A stretch of DNA of 38,930 nucleotides from Acidimicrobiales bacterium (GCA_024638805.1 JAHEJO010000004.1:1-38930), one strand, 5' to 3'. Counted from the stretch's first letter, positions 1 to 7,793 are shown. Translations and numbers: made by a program. The notes: a model not told the origin generated them from the letters alone.

Positions 1-1172
1 TCGTCGGTGTCGGCGACATCGTTCATCGCGGCGACATCATGGCGGTGGTCAAGACCGAGAAGTCCGACATCGATGTCGAGGTATGGGACACGGGCACCGT
101 CACCGAAATCCTCGTCCAACCGGGTGAAGAGGTCCCGGTCGGCAGGCCGCTGGCTCGCCTGTCGGTTTCCGGCGACGGCGAACCGGACGAATCCGAAACG
201 ACGGTGGCCGCGAGCCCAGAAGTCTCACAAGGACCGCTCACCGACGACGACGCAACCCCGGTCGACCCCCGCACCCCTGTCCCAGCACCGGAACCGCTGG
301 TGACCGGCGCCGCCGTCGGCACCGGCGCCAGCCCGCTCGCCCGTCGACTGGCCCGTGAACAGGGCATTGACATCACCGCGTTGACGGGTTCAGGACCGGG
401 CGGTGCCATCGTCGAGCGGGACATCGTCCAGCGGTCGGCGCCCCTCGCGGCCGGAACATGGCGGAAACCGGTGGCGGGACGGAGAACGGCCCCGCCGACC
501 GGCCGCTCCACAGATGCGATGCGGCGAGCGATCGGCAACCTGATGAGCCGATCCAAGCGTGAGATTCCCCACTACTACCTGCGTGCTGAGATCGACCTCG
601 AGGCAGCACTCCAATGGGCGGAACAGGAGAACACCACACGGCTCGTGCAGGAGCGCATCCTCCCCGCCGCGGTGCTGCTGAAGGCCGTTGCGGTAGCGGC
701 GGCGAAGTACCCACAGTTCAACGGGTTCTGGATCGACGACGAACTGCAACAATCGAACGACGTGCATCTCGGGGTCGCCGTGTCGCTTCGCGGTGGTGGC
801 CTCATCGCACCGGCGATCCACGATGCGAACGAGCTCTCCGTCGCCGAGCTGATGGCCGGTCTGCGCGACCTCGTCGGCAGGGCCCGGCAGGGCCGCCTAC
901 GGGGATCGGAGATGTCGGACTCCACGATCACCGTGACGAACCTGGGTGACCGCGGGGTCGACGTCGTGCACGGCGTGATCTACCCGCCCCAGGTGGCTCT
1001 GGTCGGCTTCGGAAAGACCGCGAAGCGTCCTGCGGTGATCGACGACCGGGTGGTTCCCCGTCGCCAGGTCACGATCTCACTGGCCGCCGACCACCGGGCC
1101 ACCGACGGTGCACTCGGCGCCCGTTTTCTCAACACCATCGATCAACTGCTGCAGAAACCGGAGGAGCTATGA
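1..1172 (+). CDS. 2-oxoacid dehydrogenase E2 (dihydrolipoyl acyltransferase), 5' partial
   Basis: E2 core of a pyruvate- or branched-chain-type dehydrogenase complex; it transfers an acyl group from lipoyl-lysine to CoA. The frame is open from base 3, so the start is outside the window. Domains in order: the end of a lipoyl domain, with the lipoylated lysine in TEKSD (codon 60-62); an acidic proline-rich linker; a peripheral-subunit (E1/E3) binding domain around SPLARRLAREQGIDITALTG; and a catalytic acyltransferase domain ending in the active-site motif DHRATDG. The ATG at 39 lies inside the lipoyl domain and is not the start. The stop overlaps the next gene by four bases (ATGA), so E2 and the carrier protein are translationally coupled. 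E1 genes are expected upstream. The substrate (pyruvate or a branched-chain oxoacid) cannot be decided from this piece. Confidence 0.93.
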   Translation, partial: VGVGDIVHRGDIMAVVKTEKSDIDVEVWDTGTVTEILVQPGEEVPVGRPLARLSVSGDGEPDESETTVAASPEVSQGPLTDDDATPVDPRTPVPAPEPLVTGAAVGTGASPLARRLAREQGIDITALTGSGPGGAIVERDIVQRSAPLAAGTWRKPVAGRRTAPPTGRSTDAMRRAIGNLMSRSKREIPHYYLRAEIDLEAALQWAEQENTTRLVQERILPAAVLLKAVAVAAAKYPQFNGFWIDDELQQSNDVHLGVAVSLRGGGLIAPAIHDANELSVAELMAGLRDLVGRARQGRLRGSEMSDSTITVTNLGDRGVDVVHGVIYPPQVALVGFGKTAKRPAVIDDRVVPRRQVTISLAADHRATDGALGARFLNTIDQLLQKPEEL

Positions 1173-1414
1173 ACCCCGACGACGCCCGAGCCGTCATCCT
1201 CGCCGCCATCGGCCAGGTGGCACCGGAGGTCGATCCTCACGAACTCGGACCCGACGAGGAGATCTGGTTCGGCCTCGATCTCGACTCGATGGACCAACTC
1301 CAGATCATGGAACACATCTCCACGCAAACCGGTGTAGAGGTTCCCGAAGCCGACTACCCAAAACTGCAGACCATCGACGACCTCGTCGGCTACCTGTCCG
1401 CAGCCGTGTCCTGA
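1169..1414 (+). CDS. Acyl carrier protein
   Basis: An 81-residue acidic protein of the usual ACP length. The phosphopantetheine attachment motif is GLDLDSMD, with Ser40 as the predicted carrier residue, and the rest predicts a short helical bundle. Its ATG overlaps the E2 stop by four bases, so it is made together with the dehydrogenase core and is not in a fatty-acid synthesis operon. An ACP attached to an oxoacid dehydrogenase operon suggests that acyl groups from the complex are passed to a carrier, or that the carrier serves lipoate/octanoate supply. Both ideas are inference. No dedicated ketosynthase is nearby. Confidence 0.9.
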   Translation: MNPDDARAVILAAIGQVAPEVDPHELGPDEEIWFGLDLDSMDQLQIMEHISTQTGVEVPEADYPKLQTIDDLVGYLSAAVS

Positions 1415-1530
1415 CCACGACCGTGCACGAAGCCTTCATGACATTCGGCCCTAGGGATCCGCAGTTGCCCCGAGTCTGATGAGGACGTACAGAAGTTGTG
1501 CGAACGTTGTGGCCAGAAAGGAATGAACAC

Positions 1531-2016
1531 ATGAACAACAAGCCCTCGGAGTCCCCGGAGACTCGAGCATCCGAGCCTGGTACGTCGCCGGTCTCGTGGG
1601 ATCCCCTCGATCGTTTCGCCGGCGCGTTCGCCGGCGTACCCGACTGGTTCGGGGCACGGTGGCCCGAACGCTTCTCCGCCGGTCCCGGCGCCATCAAGAT
1701 CGAGGAGTTCATGGAGGGTGGGGCTCTCGTGATCCGTGGGGAGATCCCCGGCGTCGACCCGGAAAAGGACATCGAGATCTCCGTCGATCACGGTCGCCTC
1801 ACGATTCGTGCCTCCCGCGAACACAGAGAAGAGACGACCGGGGACGGCTACAGGTCCGAGTTCCACTACGGCTCCTACACCCGGGTGCTGACCCTGCCCG
1901 ACGGGGCCGATGCCGACAACATCGAGGCCAGCTACACCGACGGCATCCTCGACCTGAGGGTACCGATCGATCCCGAGCGGCAAACGGCGCGCAAGATCTC
2001 CGTAACGAAGAGCTGA
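1531..2016 (+). CDS. Hsp20 family small heat-shock protein
   Basis: ATP-independent holdase chaperone of 161 residues. The alpha-crystallin domain spans about residues 55-147, with the conserved EIPGVDPEKDIEI strand region near 71-83 and GILDLRVP at 138-145; a short C-terminal tail follows. The N-terminal 50 residues are rich in Ser, Pro, Trp and Phe, as is normal for the variable oligomerisation arm. ATG 1531 is chosen because AAAGGA (1517-1522) lies 8 bases upstream; an in-frame start at 1498 has no ribosome binding site. A 116-bp gap follows the carrier-protein gene, so an internal promoter is possible. Among the genes around it, it is the clearest marker of a stress programme. Confidence 0.93.
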   Translation: MNNKPSESPETRASEPGTSPVSWDPLDRFAGAFAGVPDWFGARWPERFSAGPGAIKIEEFMEGGALVIRGEIPGVDPEKDIEISVDHGRLTIRASREHREETTGDGYRSEFHYGSYTRVLTLPDGADADNIEASYTDGILDLRVPIDPERQTARKISVTKS

Positions 2017-2040
2017 CCGGCGGCCGGCTCCCCCTTTGAC

Positions 2041-2991
2041 ATGACCAGCCGCTACCTGACCATCGTGGGAACGGCCAGTCAGGTCGGAACGCGTGCACGC
2101 GATCCGGGGGGCTACGCCCTTCGTTGGGATGACCAGCTGATCCTCTTCGACCCAGCCGAGGGGTTCGCCCACCGATGTCTCGTGGCCGGGGTGCCGGTCG
2201 GCAAAGCGACCGCGGTGTGCATCACGCACTTTCACGGGGATCACTGTCTGGGTCTACCGGGGATCATCCAGCGTCGCTCCCTCAGCCAGCAGGACACGCC
2301 GCTGCCGGTGTTCTTCCCTGCCGACAGCATCGCCACCTTCTCCCATCTGATGCACAGCTCGCTCTACGACGACGGGCCGGTTGCACCCTGCCCGGTGTCC
2401 AGACCCGGAGTGGCGGGGCGGCTGGGCGCATCGGACCTCATCGCCGAGCCGCTCCACCACCGCGTACCAACGATCGGTTACCGGATCCAGGCACCGGCCA
2501 AACTCCACCTGGAACCGGAAAGGGTCGCCGATGCCGGGTTGGCTGGCGCAGCGATCGGGGAACTGGTGGCACATGGAGAAATCGACACGGAGTCCGGGAC
2601 GGTCGCCGTCGAAGATCTTGGGACCGAACGCGCCGGCCAAGCGTTTGCATTCGTCATGGATACCCGACTGTGCGGCGGGGCGTTTCGACTCGCAAAGGAT
2701 GTGGACCTTCTCATCGCCGAAGCGACCTACCTGGACCGCGATCGAACTCTTGCCGAGCGAGGGATGCACATGACCGCACGACAGGCTGCGTGGCTGGCAC
2801 GGGAATCCGGGGTCGGACAACTTGTGCTGTCCCACTTCTCGTCCCGCTATGCCGACACCGCCGACTTCGACACCGAGGCGACCGAGGTGTTCCCGCCGAC
2901 GACGGTTGCCACCGATACCTCGGTGATCCGGATGCCGGGAAGCAGCGCAGAACCAACGGTCGGCAGCGCCTGGGACACAGTCGGGACCTAG
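2041..2991 (+). CDS. RNase Z-like MBL-fold metallo-hydrolase
   Basis: A 316-residue metallo-beta-lactamase-fold protein of the RNase Z (ElaC) group. The zinc motif HFHGDH is at 63-68, followed by GLPGI as in tRNA 3' processing nucleases. Further expected ligands are a His in EPLHHRVPTIGYR, an Asp in VMDTRLC and a His in LVLSHFSSRY near the C terminus. The glycine-rich ITHFHGDHCLGLPGI context is typical of tRNase Z. It may mature tRNA 3' ends or act on another substrate. Its place between hsp20 and a flavoprotein gene suggests a stress-linked paralogue, not the housekeeping copy. ATG 2041 has no strong ribosome binding site and lies 25 bases after the hsp20 stop. Confidence 0.88.
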   Translation: MTSRYLTIVGTASQVGTRARDPGGYALRWDDQLILFDPAEGFAHRCLVAGVPVGKATAVCITHFHGDHCLGLPGIIQRRSLSQQDTPLPVFFPADSIATFSHLMHSSLYDDGPVAPCPVSRPGVAGRLGASDLIAEPLHHRVPTIGYRIQAPAKLHLEPERVADAGLAGAAIGELVAHGEIDTESGTVAVEDLGTERAGQAFAFVMDTRLCGGAFRLAKDVDLLIAEATYLDRDRTLAERGMHMTARQAAWLARESGVGQLVLSHFSSRYADTADFDTEATEVFPPTTVATDTSVIRMPGSSAEPTVGSAWDTVGT

Positions 2992-3069
2992 GCCCCTTCC
3001 GAGAGCCGCGCGCCGCCTCCACCATGACGGTTGAAGCTCCATTCGACCATTGACAAAGGGATGGTGACC

Positions 3070-3480
3070 ATGCGCCATACGTTCCAGGAACTCGACCAAA
3101 CGGAATGTGACTACTTGCTGAGTTCGGTTCCAATCGGTCGCCTCGGGTTCGACTTCGGCGGCCATCCCATGGTTCTGCCGGTGGCGTTCCGGTTCGTCAA
3201 CCGCGAGATCGTTTTCCGGACCTCTGCGGGGGTCAAGCTGCACGCTGTGGCCAGTAACCACCCGGTGGCCTTCGAAGCCGACTACTGGGACGAGGTCCAT
3301 CGCACCGGTTGGAGCGTGCTCGTCCACGGCCACGCCCAGGAAATCGAGAACTGGGAGGAATTCCAGGACAAGGAGCGGCTCGGTCTGCTCCCGTGGGCCG
3401 ACGAGGACGACAGCGATCGCTGGGTCAAGATCGTGCCCGAACGAACGACCGGGCGCAGGATCATCATCGAGGGCGAATGA
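3070..3480 (+). CDS. PNPOx-fold (pyridoxamine 5'-phosphate oxidase-like) flavin-binding protein
   Basis: A 136-residue split-barrel protein of the pyridoxamine-oxidase-like group that binds FMN or F420. The pattern fits: an N-terminal helix ending LLSSVPIGRLGF, then the beta strand HPMVLPVAFRF, then FRTSAGVKLHAV, then the W-S-V-L-V-H-G-HAQEI strand. ATG 3070 is preferred because AAAGGG (3055-3060) is correctly spaced; a second in-frame ATG at 3061 overlaps that site. Proteins of this size are common in mycobacterial dormancy regulons, but here the cofactor and reaction are unknown. The stop overlaps the next ATG by four bases. It probably belongs to the same transcript as hsp20. Confidence 0.82.
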   Translation: MRHTFQELDQTECDYLLSSVPIGRLGFDFGGHPMVLPVAFRFVNREIVFRTSAGVKLHAVASNHPVAFEADYWDEVHRTGWSVLVHGHAQEIENWEEFQDKERLGLLPWADEDDSDRWVKIVPERTTGRRIIIEGE

Positions 3481-4847
3481 CCGAACCGTTCCCGGCCTGT
3501 GGGGCGATCGCTCTGGGGCGGTCCACCTTCGACACCGACTTCGGCCAGCGGGTGTTCTCTCGGGCAGAGAGCCGCCTCCGGAGCCTGAACCCGGCCAGTC
3601 AATCCCACCCAACCCTGCTCATCGACCCCGCCGACGTCGGACCGGCCGTGCGATCCTTCGACGGATCCCAGCAACTCATCGTGGTCGCGTTCGCCACGTT
3701 CACCGACTCTCGCCTTCTCGCCGCGGTGCTGGAGGCCACAGATCATCCTCTGTTGTTGTGGGGCTTTCCCGAGTCCCACGACGGAGGGAAACTGCGACTC
3801 AACTCCCTGACCGCGCTCAACCTTGCCGGGTACGTGCTGGGTCGGACAGACCGGCCCTTCCACTACCTGTATGCCGATCCCGACGATGACCGGGTGCTCG
3901 AACAGCTCGCCCAGACGGTTGAGGGGCCACCGATCACTCCTACTCCCCTCGTGCCGCCCCTCTCCGGGCGCGACGCACAGGAACTGGACCGGTGGCGCAT
4001 CGGCGTGCTCGGCGACCCCCCGGACGGCTTCGAACCATGCGAAACCGACCGCTCCACCCGTGGCTGGGTACGGACCGAACCACTCGAACTGGACCGTCTC
4101 TTCGACCGCGCCCGCATCGCGCCGGCCGGCGCCGTCGCCGATCGTGTGACCGAAGTGAAGGTGTCCCTGCGGGGCGCCGACCAGCTCGACCAGCGTGCAC
4201 TCCACCAGAGCATCCGCCTCGAACTGGGGCTGCGCTCGCTCGTCGAGGAGAACTCGTGGGACGGGGTCGCCGTCAGGTGCTGGCCCGAGTGTTTCACAAC
4301 CTTCGGAGCGGCGTGTTGTGGTCCGATCGGGAGCCTGACCAACGACGGCGTTCCCGCATCCTGTGAAGCCGACGCACTCGGAGTCGCAACATCACTTCTT
4401 CTCCAGAACGCGGCGGGCCGGCCGGCGTTCGTCGCCGACATGGTCAGCCTGGACACGCCAACCGACACCGGCGTCTTCTGGCACTGCGGATCGGCACCTC
4501 TGTCGCTGGCCGATCCCTCCGGCCCGATCGAAGCGGCTGCCCATTCGAACCGGCACCTCCCGCTCATTCATCAGTTCGGATTCGCCCCGGGTCCGCTCAC
4601 CATCGCTCGGATCTCGCAGTCCCGAGGAGGTTTGCGGCTCCTGATCGGGAAGGGCGAGGTGATCGCCGGCGACCGGCCATTCGCCGGCACCTGCGGCGTC
4701 GTTCGCTTCGACACCCCGGCCGAAAACGTCCTGGCGACGATGATGACCGAGGGTCTGGAGCACCACTATGTGATCGTCGCCGGTGATGTGACCGCTGAAC
4801 TGCGCAGCTTCGCCGAACGGGTCGGCTGGGACGCGATCGATCTGTAG
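3477..4847 (+). CDS. L-fucose/L-arabinose isomerase-like protein
   Basis: A 456-residue protein with the fold of FucI/AraA-type ketol isomerases. Family motifs seen are CWPECF at 268-273; the metal-site segment GVPASCEADALG with Glu297; FVADMV with Asp321; HCG at 336-338; and a C-terminal HHYVIVAGD with His429/430, which matches the third metal ligand position of FucI. The N-terminal half is a Rossmann-like region. The start is the ATG overlapping the previous stop (ATGA); an upstream in-frame extension runs through the flavoprotein gene and is not used. No sugar transporter, kinase or aldolase lies nearby, so ordinary fucose or arabinose catabolism is unlikely. In this operon it may isomerise another metabolite; the substrate is unknown. 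Confidence 0.8.
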   Translation: MTEPFPACGAIALGRSTFDTDFGQRVFSRAESRLRSLNPASQSHPTLLIDPADVGPAVRSFDGSQQLIVVAFATFTDSRLLAAVLEATDHPLLLWGFPESHDGGKLRLNSLTALNLAGYVLGRTDRPFHYLYADPDDDRVLEQLAQTVEGPPITPTPLVPPLSGRDAQELDRWRIGVLGDPPDGFEPCETDRSTRGWVRTEPLELDRLFDRARIAPAGAVADRVTEVKVSLRGADQLDQRALHQSIRLELGLRSLVEENSWDGVAVRCWPECFTTFGAACCGPIGSLTNDGVPASCEADALGVATSLLLQNAAGRPAFVADMVSLDTPTDTGVFWHCGSAPLSLADPSGPIEAAAHSNRHLPLIHQFGFAPGPLTIARISQSRGGLRLLIGKGEVIAGDRPFAGTCGVVRFDTPAENVLATMMTEGLEHHYVIVAGDVTAELRSFAERVGWDAIDL

Positions 4848-4855
4848 CAGCGAGG

Positions 4856-4867
4856 GCGGACGTCCGC
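4856..4867. repeat. Perfect 12-bp palindrome after the isomerase-like gene
   Basis: GCGGAC followed at once by GTCCGC, 9 bases after the isomerase-like stop and in the gap where this gene and the histidine kinase converge. It has no loop and no T-run, so it is a weak candidate for a bidirectional terminator. It could also be a protein-binding site. Confidence 0.35.
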
Positions 4868-4967
4868 TCCACTCATTTCGGTCTGGTGAGGGTCGGCACG
4901 TCCGGCGAAGTGTGGGTGAGGCCTGACTTCCCGAGCAGCGAAGCTTCGAGCGGTTGTGCCACGGGCG

Positions 4968-6326
4968 TCAAGGGGCGGAGGGCAACAGAACGCAGAATCG
5001 GGCACCGTTCCTGTACGCCGTGTCGACCCAGACCTCACCACCGTGGCGCTGAACGATGTCCCGAGTGATGGCCAGACCGAGACCGGATCCCCCTCGTCCG
5101 CGGCCACGAGCGTCGTCGACGCGTGCGAAACGGGCGAAAACTGCCTCGGCGAAATCGTCGGGTACGCCCGCACCATCATCGACCACGGTGAACTCGATGG
5201 TCGCGGTGCCGGGCCGCTCCTCAAGCGTCACCTCCACTCGAGAGTGGGCGTGCCGTACGGCGTTGTCGAGGAGATTCCGTACCATTCGACGAAGCTGGCC
5301 AGGGTCCCCGAGCAGGTGAGCAGCCGAGAGGTTGCTCAGATCGATCTCGACCTTGGATCGGAGGCGAATCCCACCGACTTCACCGAGGACGATGTCATCG
5401 AGGTCGACAGGCCGTTCGACGAGCTCTCCCTGGCGTGCGTCGGACCGGGCGAGTATCAGGAGGTCATCGAGCAGGACCGAGAGTTCGATCACCTCCTCGA
5501 GAACCCGTTCGTAGGTCTCCTCCGGGTTGGCCAGCGCATCCGAACGGTCGACTTCGAGGTCGGTGCGCATCCGAGTGAGCGGGCTTCTGAGCTCATGGGA
5601 TGCGTCGGCCACGAAACGGTTCTGCCGACGAACCGAGTCCTCGATCCGCTCGAGCATGTCGTTCATCGTGTGCGCCAAGCGGTCGATGTCGTCGCCGATT
5701 CCCGATTCAGGGACGCGGCGTCCGAGATCGGCATCACCGATCGATGCGACCTCCGCACGGATCCTCTCGACCGGGCGCAGTGTTCGACCGACCAGAAACC
5801 ACACGAGGGCGGACAGACCGATGCTGGAAACGACCAGAGCGGTGAGAAGCGAAAGTCGCAGCACGGTGATCGTGCCGCGCAGATCGTCGATGTTGGATGC
5901 GACGTGGAGCGTTGCCGTCCCGCTCGATGTGTTGATCGTGCGGGACAGAACACGGTATTCGTCGTCTTCTACGGGCAGGTCCTTGACGGTCCGGGACTCC
6001 TCGACCTCGGGCAGGAGCGGACCGATCGGCGCCAGATCAGCTGCGTTCTGGGTGGCGGCCAACAACACACCCTCGGGGCCGACGAGCTGAACCACGGCGT
6101 CGTCGCCGGACAGATTGGTGAGGATCAACGGTTGGTCACCCCGACTCAGATCCGCCGACGCCAAGTCATCCGCCCTACGGCTGAGCGAGGCGTCGACGTT
6201 GTCGAGAAGCTGGTTGGTCTGGATGGTGACCAGCACGAATCCGGCCAACGCCAGAACCAGTGCCGTGCCCAAGGTCGCCACCGCGGTGATCTCGAACCGC
6301 ACGCTTCGAGGCCGCAGACGATTCAT
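4968..6326 (-). CDS. Two-component sensor histidine kinase
   Basis: Membrane-bound kinase of 452 residues. Transmembrane helix 1 is about 12-36, an extracytoplasmic sensor region of about 120 residues follows (no recognised domain), and helix 2 is about 156-180. A HAMP linker (about 180-232) leads to the H-box DASHELRSPL with the phosphorylated His244. The ATPase domain shows the N-box RNLLDNAVRHA, G1 DDGAGVP, the F-box FARFAR and G2 GGSGLGLAI, so it looks fully active. It starts inside the stop of the response regulator gene (TGATG, one shared base), so the pair is coupled. The signal cannot be read from the sequence; the charged periplasmic domain suggests an envelope or extracellular cue. 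It faces the stress operon tail to tail. Confidence 0.95.
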   Translation of the reverse strand: MNRLRPRSVRFEITAVATLGTALVLALAGFVLVTIQTNQLLDNVDASLSRRADDLASADLSRGDQPLILTNLSGDDAVVQLVGPEGVLLAATQNAADLAPIGPLLPEVEESRTVKDLPVEDDEYRVLSRTINTSSGTATLHVASNIDDLRGTITVLRLSLLTALVVSSIGLSALVWFLVGRTLRPVERIRAEVASIGDADLGRRVPESGIGDDIDRLAHTMNDMLERIEDSVRRQNRFVADASHELRSPLTRMRTDLEVDRSDALANPEETYERVLEEVIELSVLLDDLLILARSDARQGELVERPVDLDDIVLGEVGGIRLRSKVEIDLSNLSAAHLLGDPGQLRRMVRNLLDNAVRHAHSRVEVTLEERPGTATIEFTVVDDGAGVPDDFAEAVFARFARVDDARGRGRGGSGLGLAITRDIVQRHGGEVWVDTAYRNGARFCVLLPSAP

Positions 6327-7003
6327 CAGCCGCCGTTCTCGTCGAGCCGGTAGCCGGCCCCGCGAACCGTCTGGATCGAATGGCGCCCGAACGGTTCGTC
6401 GATACGGTGGCGGAGGCGGCGCACGTAGACCTCAACGATGTTGGGGTCGCCGTCGAAATCGTAGGGCCAGACGCCGGCGAGGAGCTCGGCCTTCGACAGC
6501 ACCTGCCCGCTTCGCCGCATGAAGTATTCGAGGACGTCGAACTGCCGGGCGGTGAGTTCGATCTCGACCGGACCTCGTAGCACCCTGCGCTCGGTCGGAT
6601 CGAGGCGGAGATCGCCGGCGGTCATCGGTGACGGGATCCGACCGCTGGACCGGCGTAGAAGTGCCCGGATACGTGCGACGAGGCTCACGAACGCAAACGG
6701 CTTGACCACGTAGTCGTCGGCACCGGTGTCGAGAGCCTCCGCCTCGTCGAGGTCGCCGTCTTTCGCGGTCAGCATCAGGATCGGAGTCCAGTCCCCGGCG
6801 GACCGGAGGTGGCGGCAGATCTGGAATCCGTTCATACCCGGCAACATGATGTCGAGGATGACCAGGTCGTAACGCCCTTCGCTCGCCATCCACACGCCGT
6901 CGTGACCGTCGTGGGCCACATCGACGCTGAACGATTCGTTTTCAAGACCGCGACGAACCGCCGCTGCGAGCTTCAGATCGTCCTCCACGAGCAGTATCTT
7001 CAC
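6326..7003 (-). CDS. OmpR/PhoB-family response regulator
   Basis: A 225-residue DNA-binding regulator and partner of the downstream kinase. The receiver domain (1-115) has the acidic pair Glu7/Asp8/Asp9, the phospho-acceptor Asp51 in VILDIMLPG, the conserved Thr in LMLTAKD and Lys in YVVKPF. The C-terminal winged helix (about 130-222) contains ELTARQFDVLEYF and VYVRRLRHRID and ends GAGYRLDENGG. It starts at GTG 7003, with GGGGGAG seven bases upstream. It is read away from a small acidic gene, with 138 bp between the starts, so it may regulate itself, that gene and the island on either side. Target genes are not shown by the sequence. Confidence 0.95.
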   Translation of the reverse strand: MKILLVEDDLKLAAAVRRGLENESFSVDVAHDGHDGVWMASEGRYDLVILDIMLPGMNGFQICRHLRSAGDWTPILMLTAKDGDLDEAEALDTGADDYVVKPFAFVSLVARIRALLRRSSGRIPSPMTAGDLRLDPTERRVLRGPVEIELTARQFDVLEYFMRRSGQVLSKAELLAGVWPYDFDGDPNIVEVYVRRLRHRIDEPFGRHSIQTVRGAGYRLDENGG

Positions 7004-7054
7004 CGGCCGACTCCCCCGCCATCCTGCCAGAGGATCGGACCGGCCGCTGACTGC

Positions 7055-7068
7055 GGGACTTCAGACTC
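7055..7068. promoter_or_regulatory. Partial inverted repeat resembling a DosR-type box
   Basis: GGGACT-TC-AGACTC lies between the response regulator and the divergent small gene. Compared with the published mycobacterial DosR core GGGACT-WW-AGTCCC it matches 11 of 14 positions. DosR is a NarL-type regulator, whereas the regulator encoded here is OmpR-type, so this may be coincidence or a site for an unlinked regulator. It lies upstream of TATAAC at 7095-7100, a possible -10 for the small gene. Confidence 0.25.
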
Positions 7069-7141
7069 TTGATGACACGGAACCGCCGGCGGAGTATAAC
7101 GGGAGTAACGAATCTCCAGATGCGAAGAGGAGGTCGAGGGC

Positions 7142-7363
7142 ATGATCGTCCACACATCCACGGGTCACGAATCCACACCCCGCACGATGCCGCCCGACGA
7201 CACCGTCGAGATCGACACCGAACGCTTGATCGCTGCGATCGAGGAGTTCCTGGCCGATCCCATTGGCGACGGTCAGTACGACTTCGGTGACCCGATCACT
7301 CTCGACGAGTTCGAGACCGCCCACCACTGGCACGGCGCGTACGCCGCCCCGCTGGTGTTCTGA
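7142..7363 (+). CDS. Small acidic protein of unknown function
   Basis: A 73-residue, strongly acidic protein with no family I recognise. A central helix (about 24-40, ERLIAAIEEFLADP) is followed by a loop rich in Asp/Gly and a His/Trp-containing end (HHWHGAYAAPLVF). It has an excellent ribosome binding site, GAAGAGGAGG at 7124-7133, eight bases before ATG, and a possible -10 (TATAAC, 7095-7100), which supports it as a real gene. It sits alone, divergent from the response regulator and upstream of the universal stress gene. It could be a target of the two-component system. There is no signal peptide, membrane segment or cysteine. Confidence 0.65.
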   Translation: MIVHTSTGHESTPRTMPPDDTVEIDTERLIAAIEEFLADPIGDGQYDFGDPITLDEFETAHHWHGAYAAPLVF

Positions 7364-7472
7364 GGGACACGACCTCCGATGGTCTTCCAGCAGCAGCGCC
7401 TGTGGACCGGCGGGGAGCCGGATGGTCGAAGGAAGTGCCGCGAACCCAGGTTCGACGACGAGTGGCGACTCG

Positions 7473-7529
7473 ATGATCAAACGATCGATTGCGGTCGCCG
7501 TGGACTGGAGCGGGCCCGGCGAGCGTTGA
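7473..7529 (+). pseudogene. Possible 5' scrap of a VDWSG-type gene
   Basis: ATG opens a frame of 18 residues reading MIKRSIAVAVDWSGPGER and then stops. The IAVAVDWSG start is like the first strand of RNase H-fold proteins of unknown function in actinomycetes. The remainder is absent, and the nearby inverted-repeat element could have removed it. There is no ribosome binding site. It is weak evidence, resting on one short motif. Confidence 0.22.
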
Positions 7530-7577
7530 CACACAAGGATTAGGTTCTTCGATGCCGCCGAACGGCACTTCGGTCTG

Positions 7578-7741
7578 GTTGAGTGGTCGGGAATGCCGTT
7601 GAGGCTCAGGGCGGCGAGACGCAGTGCACACAAGGACGCAGATTTCGGCACTCCTCGTGAGCGGAATGACGGAATTGAGGACGCAGTGTGGGCGTGATGG
7701 ATCGTCGTCCTGAGACCGGCATGTGTTTCCGACCACTCAAC
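7578..7741. repeat. 164-bp element with imperfect terminal inverted repeats (MITE-like)
   Basis: The left end GTTGAGTGGTCGGGAA (7578-7593) matches the reverse complement of the right end (7726-7741, reading GTTGAGTGGTCGGAAA) at 15 of 16 bases. Similarity continues inward with gaps: both arms then carry ATGCCG and later CTCAGG followed by CG-CGA. The middle has no gene; it has two copies of GACGCAGTG. There is no clear target-site duplication. The structure is that of a miniature inverted-repeat element or a decayed insertion sequence, ending one base before the TAAGAT hexamer of the universal stress gene, so it may affect that promoter. Confidence 0.5.
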
Positions 7742-7747
7742 TAAGAT
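7742..7747 (+). promoter_or_regulatory. Possible -10 of the universal stress gene
   Basis: TAAGAT lies 46 bases before the chosen ATG at 7794, directly against the right arm of the inverted-repeat element. No good -35 is seen at the usual distance, so an activator may be needed. Confidence 0.35.
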
Positions 7748-7793
7748 CCGTGCTCGAGGGGTGAGTTTCGACAACCGCTCACCAGGAGTCTCA

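Larger units (their letters stand above)
7364..7793. other. 429-bp non-coding gap in front of the universal stress gene
   Basis: No intact gene is seen. The stretch holds, in order, a weak hairpin (CCGGC/GCCGG, 7407-7421), a 19-codon scrap beginning like an actinobacterial VDWSG protein (7473-7529), a TTGACA hexamer (7526-7531), a 164-bp element with inverted ends (7578-7741), and TAAGAT (7742-7747), a likely -10 for the stress gene. The mixture suggests insertion and decay of foreign DNA. Confidence 0.5.

Noticed and set aside
3024-3053. Nine-residue leader-peptide-like frame before the PNPOx gene
   Set aside because: No ribosome binding site, no regulatory codon run and no hairpin after it.
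4956-6353. 465-codon + strand frame opposite the histidine kinase
   Set aside because: No recognisable domain; the kinase opposite has all H, N, G1, F and G2 motifs.
7407-7421. Hairpin after the small acidic gene as terminator
   Set aside because: Only a five-base stem, no T-run; too weak to call.
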